Shown: in pieces, positions 1 to 6,929 of the stretch
Layout: every line of letters begins with the position of its first letter
Position numbering within the stretch: position 1 is the stretch's first letter
From: Gemmatimonadaceae bacterium
GTDB taxonomy: Bacteria; Gemmatimonadota; Gemmatimonadetes; Gemmatimonadales; Gemmatimonadaceae
Direction of reading: 5' to 3'
Assembly: GCA_014378185.1 (NCBI GenBank)
Contig: JACMOE010000706.1
Location: 1-8,037, forward strand
DNA: 8,037 nt
Program-made: the position numbers and the translations under genes
Notes under the pieces: generated by a model
Databases searched by the model: none
Told to the model about the DNA's origin: nothing
What the model saw: only the letters and a program-made list of their open reading frames with translations

Positions 1-58
1 AGGGCCAGATGCCCCGCCCAATTCACCCAGCAGGGCCGATGAGGCAGTCGACGACTGA
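1..58 (+). CDS. C-terminal tail of an upstream gene (partial; possibly rbfA)
   Basis: The window opens inside a gene upstream of truB, but only a few codons are present and the frame cannot be fixed. One frame is open from base 2 to a TGA at 56-58 and encodes an acidic, Pro/Asp-rich tail ending in ADEAVDD. Another is open from base 1 to a TGA at 40-42 and would overlap the truB ATG at 39 in an ATGA arrangement. In many bacteria rbfA precedes truB, and an acidic tail would fit RbfA, but this guess rests on gene order only. No conserved motif is visible. Confidence 0.3.
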   Translation, partial: GPDAPPNSPSRADEAVDD

Positions 59-908
59 CGGGTTGCTCCTCGTGGACAAGCCGGCCGGGGTGACGTCGCA
101 CGATGTGGTGCTCGCTGCGCGCCGTGCCTTCGGCGAGTCGCGCATCGGCCACGCGGGCACACTGGACCCGTTCGCCACCGGCCTGCTCGTGCTGCTGCTT
201 GGCCGCGCAACCCGGCTGCTGCCGCACCTTGACGGCGTGCCCAAGGAGTACGCCGCCGTCATCGCGCTCGGCAGTGAAACCGAGACCGACGACCTGCACG
301 GAGCGATCGTGCGTGAAGCGACGCCGCCCAACGACGATGCGATCGCCGAGGCCATCGGAATGCTCACTGGCTCGCTCCAGCAAGTGCCGCCCGCGTATTC
401 GGCGAAACGTGTCGCCGGCCGCCGTGCGTACGAGGCGGCGCGCGCCGGCGAGGAGATGGTGCTGGCGCCGGCCGCCGTACAGGTATTCGAGTGGCGTGAT
501 ATTCGGCGAGACGGCAATCACCTGCATGCGACCATCGCCTGCGGAGGCGGCACCTACATTCGCGCGCTCGCACGCGATCTCGGCCGGCTCACGGGCAGCG
601 CCGCGCACCTGCTGGCGCTGCGCCGCGAGCGAAGCGGTCCCTTCTACGTGTCCGCCGCGGCCACACTCGACGACCTCCGCAACGGTGTCGCGCTGCTGCG
701 GCCCGCGCTCGACGCGCTGCCGACCATTCCGCACGTGACGCTCGCTGGTGACGACGCCGAGCGAGTCTTGCGGGGCATGACGGTGCCGCGGACAGTGGAT
801 GCGGGCGCTGCCGCCCTGGTGGACGAGCGCAGCGGGGCGCTTGTCGCCTACGCCGAGGCCGGTGGCGACGTGTGGCAGCCACGCGTGGTCATGCGCAAGG
901 TGGGCTGA
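39..908 (+). CDS. truB: tRNA pseudouridine(55) synthase TruB
   Basis: TruB converts U55 in the T-loop of most tRNAs to pseudouridine; it acts in the cytoplasm. Numbered from ATG 39 (289 aa), the early LLLVDKPAGVTSHDV block is at about residues 9-23. The catalytic motif HAGTLDPFATG has Asp43 as nucleophile, PPAYSAK lies at 117-123, and GGGTYIRALARDLG begins at 169. The C-terminal part is short and poorly conserved, as is usual. An ATG at 9 in the same frame would add 10 residues; both starts have AGGG just upstream. ATG 39 gives a length and N terminus closer to the family and may be coupled to an upstream stop. The stop at 906-908 is 2 nt before ribF, suggesting one transcript. The function is certain; the start is less so. 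Confidence 0.96.
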   Translation: MRQSTTDGLLLVDKPAGVTSHDVVLAARRAFGESRIGHAGTLDPFATGLLVLLLGRATRLLPHLDGVPKEYAAVIALGSETETDDLHGAIVREATPPNDDAIAEAIGMLTGSLQQVPPAYSAKRVAGRRAYEAARAGEEMVLAPAAVQVFEWRDIRRDGNHLHATIACGGGTYIRALARDLGRLTGSAAHLLALRRERSGPFYVSAAATLDDLRNGVALLRPALDALPTIPHVTLAGDDAERVLRGMTVPRTVDAGAAALVDERSGALVAYAEAGGDVWQPRVVMRKVG

Positions 909-910
909 AC

Positions 911-1900
911 GTGCCGTCCCTGCAACATGCCGAGTCGATGCTGCCACCGCATATCGGCGAAACCGTCGTCACGGTTGGCACCTTTGACGGTGTGCATCTC
1001 GGACACCTGGATGTGCTGGTGCGCCTCGCTGCCCGTGCGAAGAAGACGGGTCGTACAAGCCTGCTGCTCACGTTCGAACCGCATCCGCTCGAGTTCCTGA
1101 AGCCGGACAAGGCGCCACTCCTGCTCACGACGCGCGAGGAGAAGTTGGGAGCGATGGCCACCACGGGGCTCGACTATGTCGCCATTTTGCCGTTCACCCG
1201 CGCGCTGGCGGAGCATTCCGCTGAGGAATTCGTCGATCTCGTGCTACTCGGCCGCTTTCGGATGGCGGAATTGCTCATCGGGCACGATCACGGTTTTGGG
1301 CGGGGGCGTGCCGGTGATGTGGACACACTGCGGACTCTCGGAGTGGCTCGCGGCTTCGCGGTGGACGTCGTGGAGCCAGTCGAGACGCCCGATGGACTGC
1401 CGGTGAGCAGCACGCGGATCCGCGCGGCGTTGTTGGCGGGCGACCTCGCGACTGCGGAAGCCGGGCTGGGCCGTCGGTATGCGGTGGCGGGGCACGTGGT
1501 ATCCGGTGCGGGACGAGGGCGCGAGCTCGGCTATCCGACCCTCAATGTCATGCCGGAGTCGCCGAGAAAACTGCTCCCGCCAGATGGCGTGTACGCGGTG
1601 GAGGTCGATACGCCGCGTGGCCGGTATGGGGGAATGATGAACCTGGGCGGCCGGCCCACCTTCGGGGATGAACGACGCGCGATCGAAGCGCACCTGTTTG
1701 CCGCCGATGGCGGATTTTATGGTGACGCGGTGCAGGTGGGATTCGTCGCCCGCCTGCGTGAGACGCGTCGGTTCGCGGGCCCCGAGGCCCTCATCGAGCA
1801 GCTCGCCGCGGATGAAGTTGATGCGCGGCGCGCGTTGACGCTCCTTGCCGAGTCGGCTAAGTTGAAAGGCTCCATGCACTTTCCTCCCTCCACCCCGTAG
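911..1900 (+). CDS. ribF: Bifunctional riboflavin kinase / FAD synthetase RibF
   Basis: RibF phosphorylates riboflavin to FMN and then adenylylates FMN to FAD. From GTG 911 the protein has 329 residues, typical for the family. The N-terminal FMN adenylyltransferase domain shows VGTFDGVHLGH (about 22-32, nucleotidyltransferase signature), LTFEPHPLEFL, an HDHGFGRGRAGD block near 125-136 and SSTRIR at 166-171. The C-terminal riboflavin kinase domain shows GRGRELGYPTLN at 201-212, GGRPTF ending at 251, and IEAHLF with the likely catalytic Glu259. The GTG start is preceded by AAGG at 897-900 with a 10-nt spacer and begins 2 nt after truB stops. An in-frame ATG at 938 would shorten the N terminus by 9 residues without losing any motif. 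The truB-ribF order is common in bacteria. Confidence 0.95.
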   Translation: MPSLQHAESMLPPHIGETVVTVGTFDGVHLGHLDVLVRLAARAKKTGRTSLLLTFEPHPLEFLKPDKAPLLLTTREEKLGAMATTGLDYVAILPFTRALAEHSAEEFVDLVLLGRFRMAELLIGHDHGFGRGRAGDVDTLRTLGVARGFAVDVVEPVETPDGLPVSSTRIRAALLAGDLATAEAGLGRRYAVAGHVVSGAGRGRELGYPTLNVMPESPRKLLPPDGVYAVEVDTPRGRYGGMMNLGGRPTFGDERRAIEAHLFAADGGFYGDAVQVGFVARLRETRRFAGPEALIEQLAADEVDARRALTLLAESAKLKGSMHFPPSTP

Positions 1901-1904
1901 TCGC

Positions 1905-3596
1905 ATGTCCAACCTGAAGTGGCGCCTTGTCACCATTGGCGTCCTTGTCCTGCTCTCTGTGTATGCGTTGTTCCCGCGCGACGTGAAAACGCGTCAGCGC
2001 CGCCCGGACGGGACGTTTTTCGATACGGTGACCCGACGGGTACCGCTCCGAAAGGGGCTCGACCTGTCAGGCGGCATGCACCTCGCCCTCGAAGTGGATG
2101 AATCCAAGGGCGTGGTGGCCAACAAGAGTGAGGCGATCGATCGCGCACTCAAGGTGGTCCGCACGCGCATCGAGGGCATGGGGGTGTCGGAGACGGTCAT
2201 CCAGAAAGCTGGCAACGACCGCATCATCATCGACATTCCCGGCGTCGACGATCGCGAGCGCGCTATCCGCATGGTGCAGGATCAAGCGTTCCTCGCCTTC
2301 CAGATCACCGACAAGACAAATGCCTTCGAGAAGGTGCTGCCGCGCCTCGACGCCATTGCGAAGACGAGGGGGCTTGGCGCGGCGACCGCCGGCGCCAGGA
2401 CCGCTCCCGCACCGAACGCGAGTCTGAATGGCCTGCTCACGGCGGGCGGCGATTCGTCCAGATCCGCTAGTGGCATCACCAGGGACAGCGCGAAGAAGGA
2501 CATGGCGAAGGCGAAGGCGGACAGTGCCACGCTGCCTGGTGCGTCGGGCGGCGTCATATCGAAGATGATCCTCGCCGGCCAGTTCCCCGGCGAATTCCTG
2601 TTCGAGCGCAACAACAAGGACATCCTCAAGGACTTCCTCGATGTGCCCGACGTGCAGGCAGCGATGCCTCCGGGCAAGGTCGTGCGGTTCGGTAGTGACT
2701 CCGTGGTGATCCAGAACAAGAGCTACGGCTACCTGTATCTGGTGGACGAGCGGCCGATCATCACCGGAGAGTCGCTTACGGATGCGAAGCCGAATTCGAC
2801 GCCGGAAGGCACGGTCGTCGAGTTCACGCTCAGCAACGAAGGCGGGCGCAAGTTCCAGCGTGAGACGGCCAAGCACGTCAAGGACTACATGGCCATCGTC
2901 CTCGACAACGTGGTGATGGGGCGGCCGCCGGTCATCAACAGTGCGATCGGCACGCGCGGCCAGATCACGATGGGGCAGGGTCGCGAGTTGCAGGCGGCGC
3001 AGGGCCTGTCGCTCGTGCTCAAGGCCGGCGCGCTGCCCGTGCCGCTCAAGGTGGCAGAGGTGCGCAACATCGGTCCCAGCCTCGGGCAGGACTCCATCAA
3101 CAAGGCCTGGATTGCCGGCACCATCGCGCTGGCGCTCGTGGTGATCATCATGCTCGGCTACTATCGCTTCTCCGGCATGCTCGCGGTGGCGGGACTTGCG
3201 CTGTACGTGCTCTATACCCTGGCCACGCTCGCCAGCTTCGATGCGGTGCTCACGCTGCCCGGGCTCGCTGGGTTCGTGCTGTCCATCGGTATCGCCGTTG
3301 ACGCGAACGTGCTGATCTTCGAGCGCATTCGAGAGGAGCTGGATCGCGGCAAGACGGTGCGGACCGCCATCGACGAAGGGTTCCGTCATGCCATGAGCGC
3401 CATCATCGATTCCAATGTGTCCACGATCCTCACCGCCGCGGTGCTCTATCAGTACGGCACCGGTCCCGTGAAGGGCTTTGCCGTCACCCTCATCGCCGGC
3501 ATCGTCGCGTCCATGGTGACGTCGATCTTCGTCGTGAAGACCTTCTACCTCCTGTGGCTGAACCGCTCGCGCGGCGCCCAGACACTGAGCATCTGA
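1905..3596 (+). CDS. secD: Protein translocase subunit SecD
   Basis: SecD is the larger part of the SecDF membrane complex, which uses the proton gradient to help pull exported proteins out of the SecYEG channel. The 563-residue protein begins with a transmembrane helix at about residues 7-24. The P1 periplasmic motif GLDLSGG follows at 51-57, then a long periplasmic region. The C-terminal membrane part (from about residue 400) contains LTLPGLAGFVLSIGIAVDANVLIFERIREE-type sequence, with the proton-relay Asp in VDAN at residue 466. Residues about 158-218 form a low-complexity stretch rich in Ala, Ser, Thr, Asp and Lys that looks like a flexible insert between periplasmic subdomains. The ATG is 4 nt after the ribF stop and has no good Shine-Dalgarno, which suggests coupling to ribF. 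secF follows 7 nt later. Confidence 0.97.
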   Translation: MSNLKWRLVTIGVLVLLSVYALFPRDVKTRQRRPDGTFFDTVTRRVPLRKGLDLSGGMHLALEVDESKGVVANKSEAIDRALKVVRTRIEGMGVSETVIQKAGNDRIIIDIPGVDDRERAIRMVQDQAFLAFQITDKTNAFEKVLPRLDAIAKTRGLGAATAGARTAPAPNASLNGLLTAGGDSSRSASGITRDSAKKDMAKAKADSATLPGASGGVISKMILAGQFPGEFLFERNNKDILKDFLDVPDVQAAMPPGKVVRFGSDSVVIQNKSYGYLYLVDERPIITGESLTDAKPNSTPEGTVVEFTLSNEGGRKFQRETAKHVKDYMAIVLDNVVMGRPPVINSAIGTRGQITMGQGRELQAAQGLSLVLKAGALPVPLKVAEVRNIGPSLGQDSINKAWIAGTIALALVVIIMLGYYRFSGMLAVAGLALYVLYTLATLASFDAVLTLPGLAGFVLSIGIAVDANVLIFERIREELDRGKTVRTAIDEGFRHAMSAIIDSNVSTILTAAVLYQYGTGPVKGFAVTLIAGIVASMVTSIFVVKTFYLLWLNRSRGAQTLSI

Positions 3597-3603
3597 GCCA
3601 ATC

Positions 3604-4599
3604 ATGCTGCGCATCCTTCACGGCACCAAGTACGATTTTATCCGGCCCTGGCGCATTGCCGTGGCCATCACGGCGGTGTTCATCGTGGCTGGCCTGGGCT
3701 TCCTGGCCGTGCACGGAATCAACAAGAGCATCGAGTTCACCGGCGGCACGCTCATGCAGCTTGAGTTCCAGCAGCCGCCCAATCCCGCGGACCTTCGCGC
3801 CACGGTTGACGGGGCCGGCTATCCCGGCTCCGAGATCCAGCCATTCGGATCACCGCGCGAGTTCACGGTACGCGCGGCGGGGCATGATGCCGGCTCGAGC
3901 GTGGAGAAGACGGCTCGCGAGATCGAGATCGCGCTGCACAAGCGGTTCGGTGCCACCGAGCCCACGGTCGTCCGCACGGAGATCGTGGGCGCGCGGGTCG
4001 GCGATGAACTGAGTCGCAATGCGCTGATCGCCATCGTCATCTCGCTGTTCGTCACGCTGCTGTACCTGGCGTTCCGGTTCGAGTGGCGCTTTGGCGTGGC
4101 CGCGGTGCTGGCCACGGCACACGATCTTCTCAGCACGCTGGCCTTCCTGGCGATCATGCGCCTCGAGGTGTCGCTCACCGTGGTGGCGGCGCTCCTCACC
4201 GTCATCGGCTACTCGCTCAATGACACGATCATCATCTTCGATCGCGTGCGCGAGAACCTGAAGAAGGCGCGCCCGGAGCCACTGTACGACGTACTGAATC
4301 GCTCCATCAACGAGACGCTGCCGCGCTCCGTGCTCACGCACGTCACGGTCGCCGCGGCCACGCTGTCGCTGCTGATCTTCGCTGGCGAAGTGATCCGGCC
4401 GTTCTCGTGGATCATGCTCTTCGGCATCGTGACTGGTACCTTCAGTTCCGTCTACATCGCCGGTCCCACGCTGCTGTGGATCGAGCGCAAGTGGCCGAGG
4501 GCGCGTGGCAACGAGCGTGCGCCCTCGCGGGCACCGGCGCCCGTGGCACCCGTCAAGCCTGCCGCCTCGCGTCCTCCGGTGGCCGCCCGGACGCGCTGA
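3604..4599 (+). CDS. secF: Protein translocase subunit SecF
   Basis: SecF pairs with SecD in the inner membrane to drive late steps of protein export. The 331-residue protein has a first transmembrane helix at about 17-37. A periplasmic motif follows, KSIEFTGGT at 41-49, where many homologues have Asp rather than Glu44. A cluster of five helices includes VIGYSLNDTIIIFDRVREN at 200-218, the SecF counterpart of the SecD VDAN relay. The last 35 or so residues are a hydrophilic Arg/Pro/Ala-rich tail after the final helix, likely cytoplasmic and variable. The start ATG is 7 nt after the secD stop. The stop TGA at 4597-4599 lies within the putative start of the next gene (CTGA), pointing to translational coupling. 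Confidence 0.97.
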   Translation: MLRILHGTKYDFIRPWRIAVAITAVFIVAGLGFLAVHGINKSIEFTGGTLMQLEFQQPPNPADLRATVDGAGYPGSEIQPFGSPREFTVRAAGHDAGSSVEKTAREIEIALHKRFGATEPTVVRTEIVGARVGDELSRNALIAIVISLFVTLLYLAFRFEWRFGVAAVLATAHDLLSTLAFLAIMRLEVSLTVVAALLTVIGYSLNDTIIIFDRVRENLKKARPEPLYDVLNRSINETLPRSVLTHVTVAAATLSLLIFAGEVIRPFSWIMLFGIVTGTFSSVYIAGPTLLWIERKWPRARGNERAPSRAPAPVAPVKPAASRPPVAARTR

Positions 4600-5369
4600 C
4601 CCGCTTCATCGACAGCCACGCACACCTCGCGGATCCCGCGTTTGACGCGGACCGCGAGGATGTCGTCGCCCGCGCACGACTGAGCGGGGCGGCGGCTATC
4701 GTGTGCATCGGTGAGTCGATCGCCGCAGCACAGCGGGCGGCGCTCGTGGCCGCGGCGCACCCGGGGTTCTGCTATTACACGGCTGGCGTGCATCCGCACG
4801 ACGCCGCCGATTTCGATGCAACGCGCGACGTCGCCGAGATTCGCCGGCATGTCACCGCCGGCGCGGTGGCGATCGGTGAGTGTGGCCTGGATTTCCACTA
4901 TGATCACTCCCCCCGCGAACGCCAGCGCGAGGCATTCGCGGCACAGCTCGCACTGGCGCGTGAGCTGGACCGGCCGGTCGTCGTCCACACACGCGAGGCG
5001 GAGGACGACACGCGCGAGATGGTGCGGGACGCGGCCAGGGATGGCGTGCGCGGCGTACTGCATTGCTACACCGGCAGCATCGGCCTCGCGGAGGTCGCGC
5101 TCGCGGGTGGTTGGTACGTCTCGTTCAGCGGCATCGTGACGTTCAGGAAGTGGACCGACGAGGCGCTGTTGCGCCTCATCCCGGACGACCGCCTGCTGGC
5201 GGAGTCCGATTCTCCCTATCTCGCACCCGTGCCGCACCGCGGCAAGCGCAACGAGCCGGCATGGGTGAGCTTCACCGTCGCGCGGCTTGCCGTGGCACGC
5301 GGCACCGATGCGTCCGCAATCGGTGCACTCACCGTTCAGAACGCACGGCGCTTGTTCAACCTGGCGTAG
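4596..5369 (+). CDS. tatD: TatD-family metal-dependent deoxyribonuclease
   Basis: This is a TatD-family TIM-barrel hydrolase; characterised members are metal-dependent 3'-5' DNases. Numbered from a CTG at 4596 the protein has 257 residues, the usual length. Likely metal ligands are all present: His8 and His10 in FIDSHAHL, Glu95 in GECGLDFHYD, His131 in VVVHTRE, His156 in LHCYTGS and Asp205 in AESDSPYL. The RGKRNEP motif near the C terminus is also typical. There is no ATG, GTG or TTG in frame between 4494 and the HAH motif. The nearest standard start is GTG 4491, which would add 35 non-conserved residues encoded inside the secF tail. I prefer CTG 4596, which overlaps the secF stop as CTGA; the start remains uncertain. 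Whether it is TatD itself or a paralogue such as YcfH cannot be told here. Confidence 0.92.
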   Translation: MTRFIDSHAHLADPAFDADREDVVARARLSGAAAIVCIGESIAAAQRAALVAAAHPGFCYYTAGVHPHDAADFDATRDVAEIRRHVTAGAVAIGECGLDFHYDHSPRERQREAFAAQLALARELDRPVVVHTREAEDDTREMVRDAARDGVRGVLHCYTGSIGLAEVALAGGWYVSFSGIVTFRKWTDEALLRLIPDDRLLAESDSPYLAPVPHRGKRNEPAWVSFTVARLAVARGTDASAIGALTVQNARRLFNLA

Positions 5370-5403
5370 CTGCGCGTGGGCGGTCACTGCATTATTCATC
5401 CTG

Positions 5404-5412
5404 TGGTACAAC
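5404..5412 (+). promoter_or_regulatory. Possible extended -10 promoter for ridA-selD-selC
   Basis: In the 85-nt gap after tatD, TGGTACAAC gives an extended -10 (TG, one base, then TACAAC, which matches TATAAT at four of six bases). The gap is also locally less GC-rich than its surroundings (GCATTATTCATCC just upstream). No convincing -35 box is visible at 16-18 nt. A start site a few bases downstream would leave a leader of roughly 35 nt before ridA. This is a weak, inferred call. Confidence 0.3.
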
Positions 5413-5443
5413 GCTCCTTCACGCAGTGACGTCGTCCCCCGCC

Positions 5444-5449
5444 GGAGGT
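5444..5449 (+). promoter_or_regulatory. Strong Shine-Dalgarno fixing the TTG start of ridA
   Basis: GGAGGT sits 5 nt before a TTG codon at 5455. It is the best ribosome-binding site in the window and it decides the ridA start. The next in-frame candidate, GTG 5470, lies 20 nt away from it, too far for normal initiation. Confidence 0.8.
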
Positions 5450-5454
5450 TCACG

Positions 5455-5847
5455 TTGGGCATCGAGACTGTGCACACTGATCAGGCACCCGCCGCCATTG
5501 GGCCGTATTCACAGGCGGTTGCCGCGAATGGCTTTCTCTTTACCGCGGGACAGATCGCCCTCGATCCGGCCACCGGCCAGGTCGTCCTTGGCGATGTCTC
5601 CGCGCAGTCGGAGCAGGTGTTCCGCAACCTGGCCGCGATTCTCTCGCGTGCCGGTGCGAGTTGGGCCGATGTCGTCAAGGCGACGGTCTTCCTCATGGAC
5701 ATGAAGGACTTTCCGCACGTGAACGAGGTGTATGCACGCGCCATGGGTGACGCGCGTCCCGCCCGCAGCACCGTGCAGGTGTCCGGCCTTCCGCGCGGCG
5801 TCCTGGTCGAGATCGACCTCATCGTCGCCCTGCCGACCGCGCGCTGA
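5455..5847 (+). CDS. ridA: RidA family reactive enamine/imine deaminase
   Basis: RidA proteins hydrolyse reactive 2-aminoacrylate-type enamines and imines released by PLP enzymes such as serine/threonine dehydratase, protecting other PLP enzymes. The protein has 130 residues from a TTG start, the normal size for the trimeric family. Conserved parts are APAAIGPYSQAV (12-22, with Tyr18), TAGQIALDP (30-38, Gly32), KATVFLMDM (75-83), FPHVNEVY (86-93, Asn90) and ARSTVQV with the catalytic-type Arg104. LVEIDLIVAL near the C terminus supplies Glu119. These are the features of the archetypal RidA subfamily. The gene follows a gap with a possible promoter. Its TGA stop lies in the loop of a strong hairpin, 33 nt before selD. 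No link between RidA and selenium is known to me; co-location with selD may be incidental. Confidence 0.94.
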   Translation: MGIETVHTDQAPAAIGPYSQAVAANGFLFTAGQIALDPATGQVVLGDVSAQSEQVFRNLAAILSRAGASWADVVKATVFLMDMKDFPHVNEVYARAMGDARPARSTVQVSGLPRGVLVEIDLIVALPTAR

Positions 5848-5857
5848 TCGCGCGGTC
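5835..5857 (+). other. Strong RNA hairpin across the ridA stop codon
   Basis: A perfect 9-bp inverted repeat, GACCGCGCG (5835-5843) and CGCGCGGTC (5849-5857), encloses a 5-nt loop, CTGAT, that contains the ridA stop codon (5845-5847). The stem is almost all G-C, but no T-run follows, so it is not a standard rho-independent terminator. It could slow or partly stop transcription before selD, or protect mRNA ends after processing. The role is unknown. Confidence 0.6.
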
Positions 5858-5880
5858 ACCACCCTCCAACCGATCCGAGC

Positions 5881-6924
5881 ATGTCGACGAGCAAGACGCG
5901 GGAGGAGCTCTTTCGCCTGACGAGCTTCGCCCGCTGCGCTGGTTGAGCGGCGAAACTGGGTCCGGGTGACCTGGCTGAGGCGCTGAGCGGCGTGCCCTCG
6001 CACGCCGATCCCCGTCTCCTCGTTGGTCGAGAATCATTCGACGACGCGGGGATCTTTCTGCTGCGCGACGACCTTGCACTCGTCCAGACGCTCGATTTTT
6101 TCGCGCCCATCGTCGACGACCCCTACGAGTTCGGGCAGATCGCCGCGGCCAACGCGCTATCGGATGTCTTCGCGATGGGCGGTGAGCCGCTGACGGCCAT
6201 GGCCATCGTTGCCTTTCCGGCCGGCAAGCTCCCCATGCATGTGCTCACCGATATCATGCGCGGCGCACAGGACAAGGTGCGCGAGGCGGGAGCCGTGCTC
6301 GTCGGCGGACATTCGATCATCGACGAGGAACTCAAGTTCGGCCTCAGTGTCACGGGGCAGGCTGACCCACGCCGCTTGTTGACCAACGCCACCGCCGTCG
6401 AGGGCGACACGCTGGTGCTCACCAAGCCGCTCGGCACCGGGTTGCTGGCGACCGCCGCAAAGGCGGAGCGCCTCGACGCGGCCGGTCGCGAGGCGCTCCA
6501 CACCTCGATGCGTGCCCTGAACGCCGTCGCGAGCCGCGTGGCACTCGCCGTTGGCGTGCAATGCGCAACGGACGTCACGGGATTCGGATTGCTCGGTCAT
6601 GCGTCCCACATCGCGCGCGCCAGTGACGTCACGCTCAGGTTCGAAGGGCCGGCGTTGCCGGAACTGCCCGGCGCCCGCGCATTGTGGGAGCTCGGTACGC
6701 GGACAGGAGGTGCCGAGCGCAACGAGGCCTTCACCGCGCCAGTCGCGGACTGGAGCCGGGCCCGGCCCGCCGATGTTGCGCTTGCCCTCGACCCGCAGAC
6801 CTCTGGTGGTCTGCTGGTTGCCGTGCCGCCGGCAAAGGTCGCGGAGTATCTTTCCGCTGTTCCAGCCAGCGTGGTGATCGGACAGGTCGAACGTCGCGGG
6901 AACGCGTTGATCGTACTGGGGTGA
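5881..6924 (+). CDS. selD: Selenide, water dikinase SelD, a selenoprotein (Sec22 encoded by UGA)
   Basis: SelD makes selenophosphate from selenide and ATP, the selenium donor for selenocysteine (and, in some bacteria, 2-selenouridine in tRNA). The protein has 347 residues if the in-frame TGA at 5944-5946 is read as selenocysteine. ATG 5881 is the only ATG in frame after the ridA stop, which is also in this frame. The N-terminal motif CAG-Sec-AAKLGPGDL aligns Sec22 and Lys25 with E. coli Cys17 and Lys20. Further family motifs: FDDAG (53-57), LDFFAPIVDDPYEFG (from 71), SDVFAMGG, GGHS (142-145), KPLGTG (182-187), TDVTGFGLLGH (from 230) and DPQTSGG (304-310). The Shine-Dalgarno is weak (GAG only). 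The frame from GTG 5992 alone lacks the catalytic loop, so UGA decoding is needed for a working enzyme. selC begins 5 nt after the stop. Confidence 0.95.
5944..5946 (+). other. UGA recoded as selenocysteine in selD
   Basis: This in-frame TGA is codon 22 of selD. It sits between CAG and AAK, the active-site position that is Cys or Sec across SelD proteins. Conserved SelD sequence occurs on both sides in the same frame, and a tRNA-Sec gene lies about 1 kb downstream. All three facts support recoding rather than a stop or a sequencing error. Confidence 0.94.
5956..5974 (+). promoter_or_regulatory. Putative bacterial SECIS stem-loop in selD mRNA
   Basis: Just after the recoded UGA the mRNA can form a 7-bp stem, CUGGGUC (5956-5962) with GACCUGG (5968-5974), around a 5-nt loop CGGGU. 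Two of the pairs are G-U. Counting U of UGA as 1, the loop GGU falls at 22-24. As I recall the E. coli fdhF element, its loop GGU has the same position. Bacterial SECIS elements bind the extra domain of SelB and lie within the coding region. I see no clear bulged U like that of fdhF. Confidence 0.75.
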
Positions 6925-6929
6925 TTGTT

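Noticed and set aside
2067..3614. A 515-codon open frame on the minus strand opposite secD
   Set aside because: secD on the + strand has clear family motifs along its whole length. The antisense product is rich in Arg, His and Glu without recognisable domains, as expected from GC-rich shadow frames.
5944..5992. Direct repeat TGAGCGGCG at 5944-5952 and 5984-5992
   Set aside because: It is only 9 nt in GC-rich coding sequence, and the second TGA is out of frame. Chance is the simplest explanation.
5992..6924. A shorter SelD starting at GTG 5992
   Set aside because: It lacks the Sec/Lys catalytic loop although those codons are present and in frame just upstream across the UGA.
5455..6924. RidA-SelD fusion by UGA read-through at 5845
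   Set aside because: ridA and selD share a frame, but this UGA is at the natural RidA C terminus and lies in the hairpin loop itself, with no SECIS-like element downstream at proper spacing.
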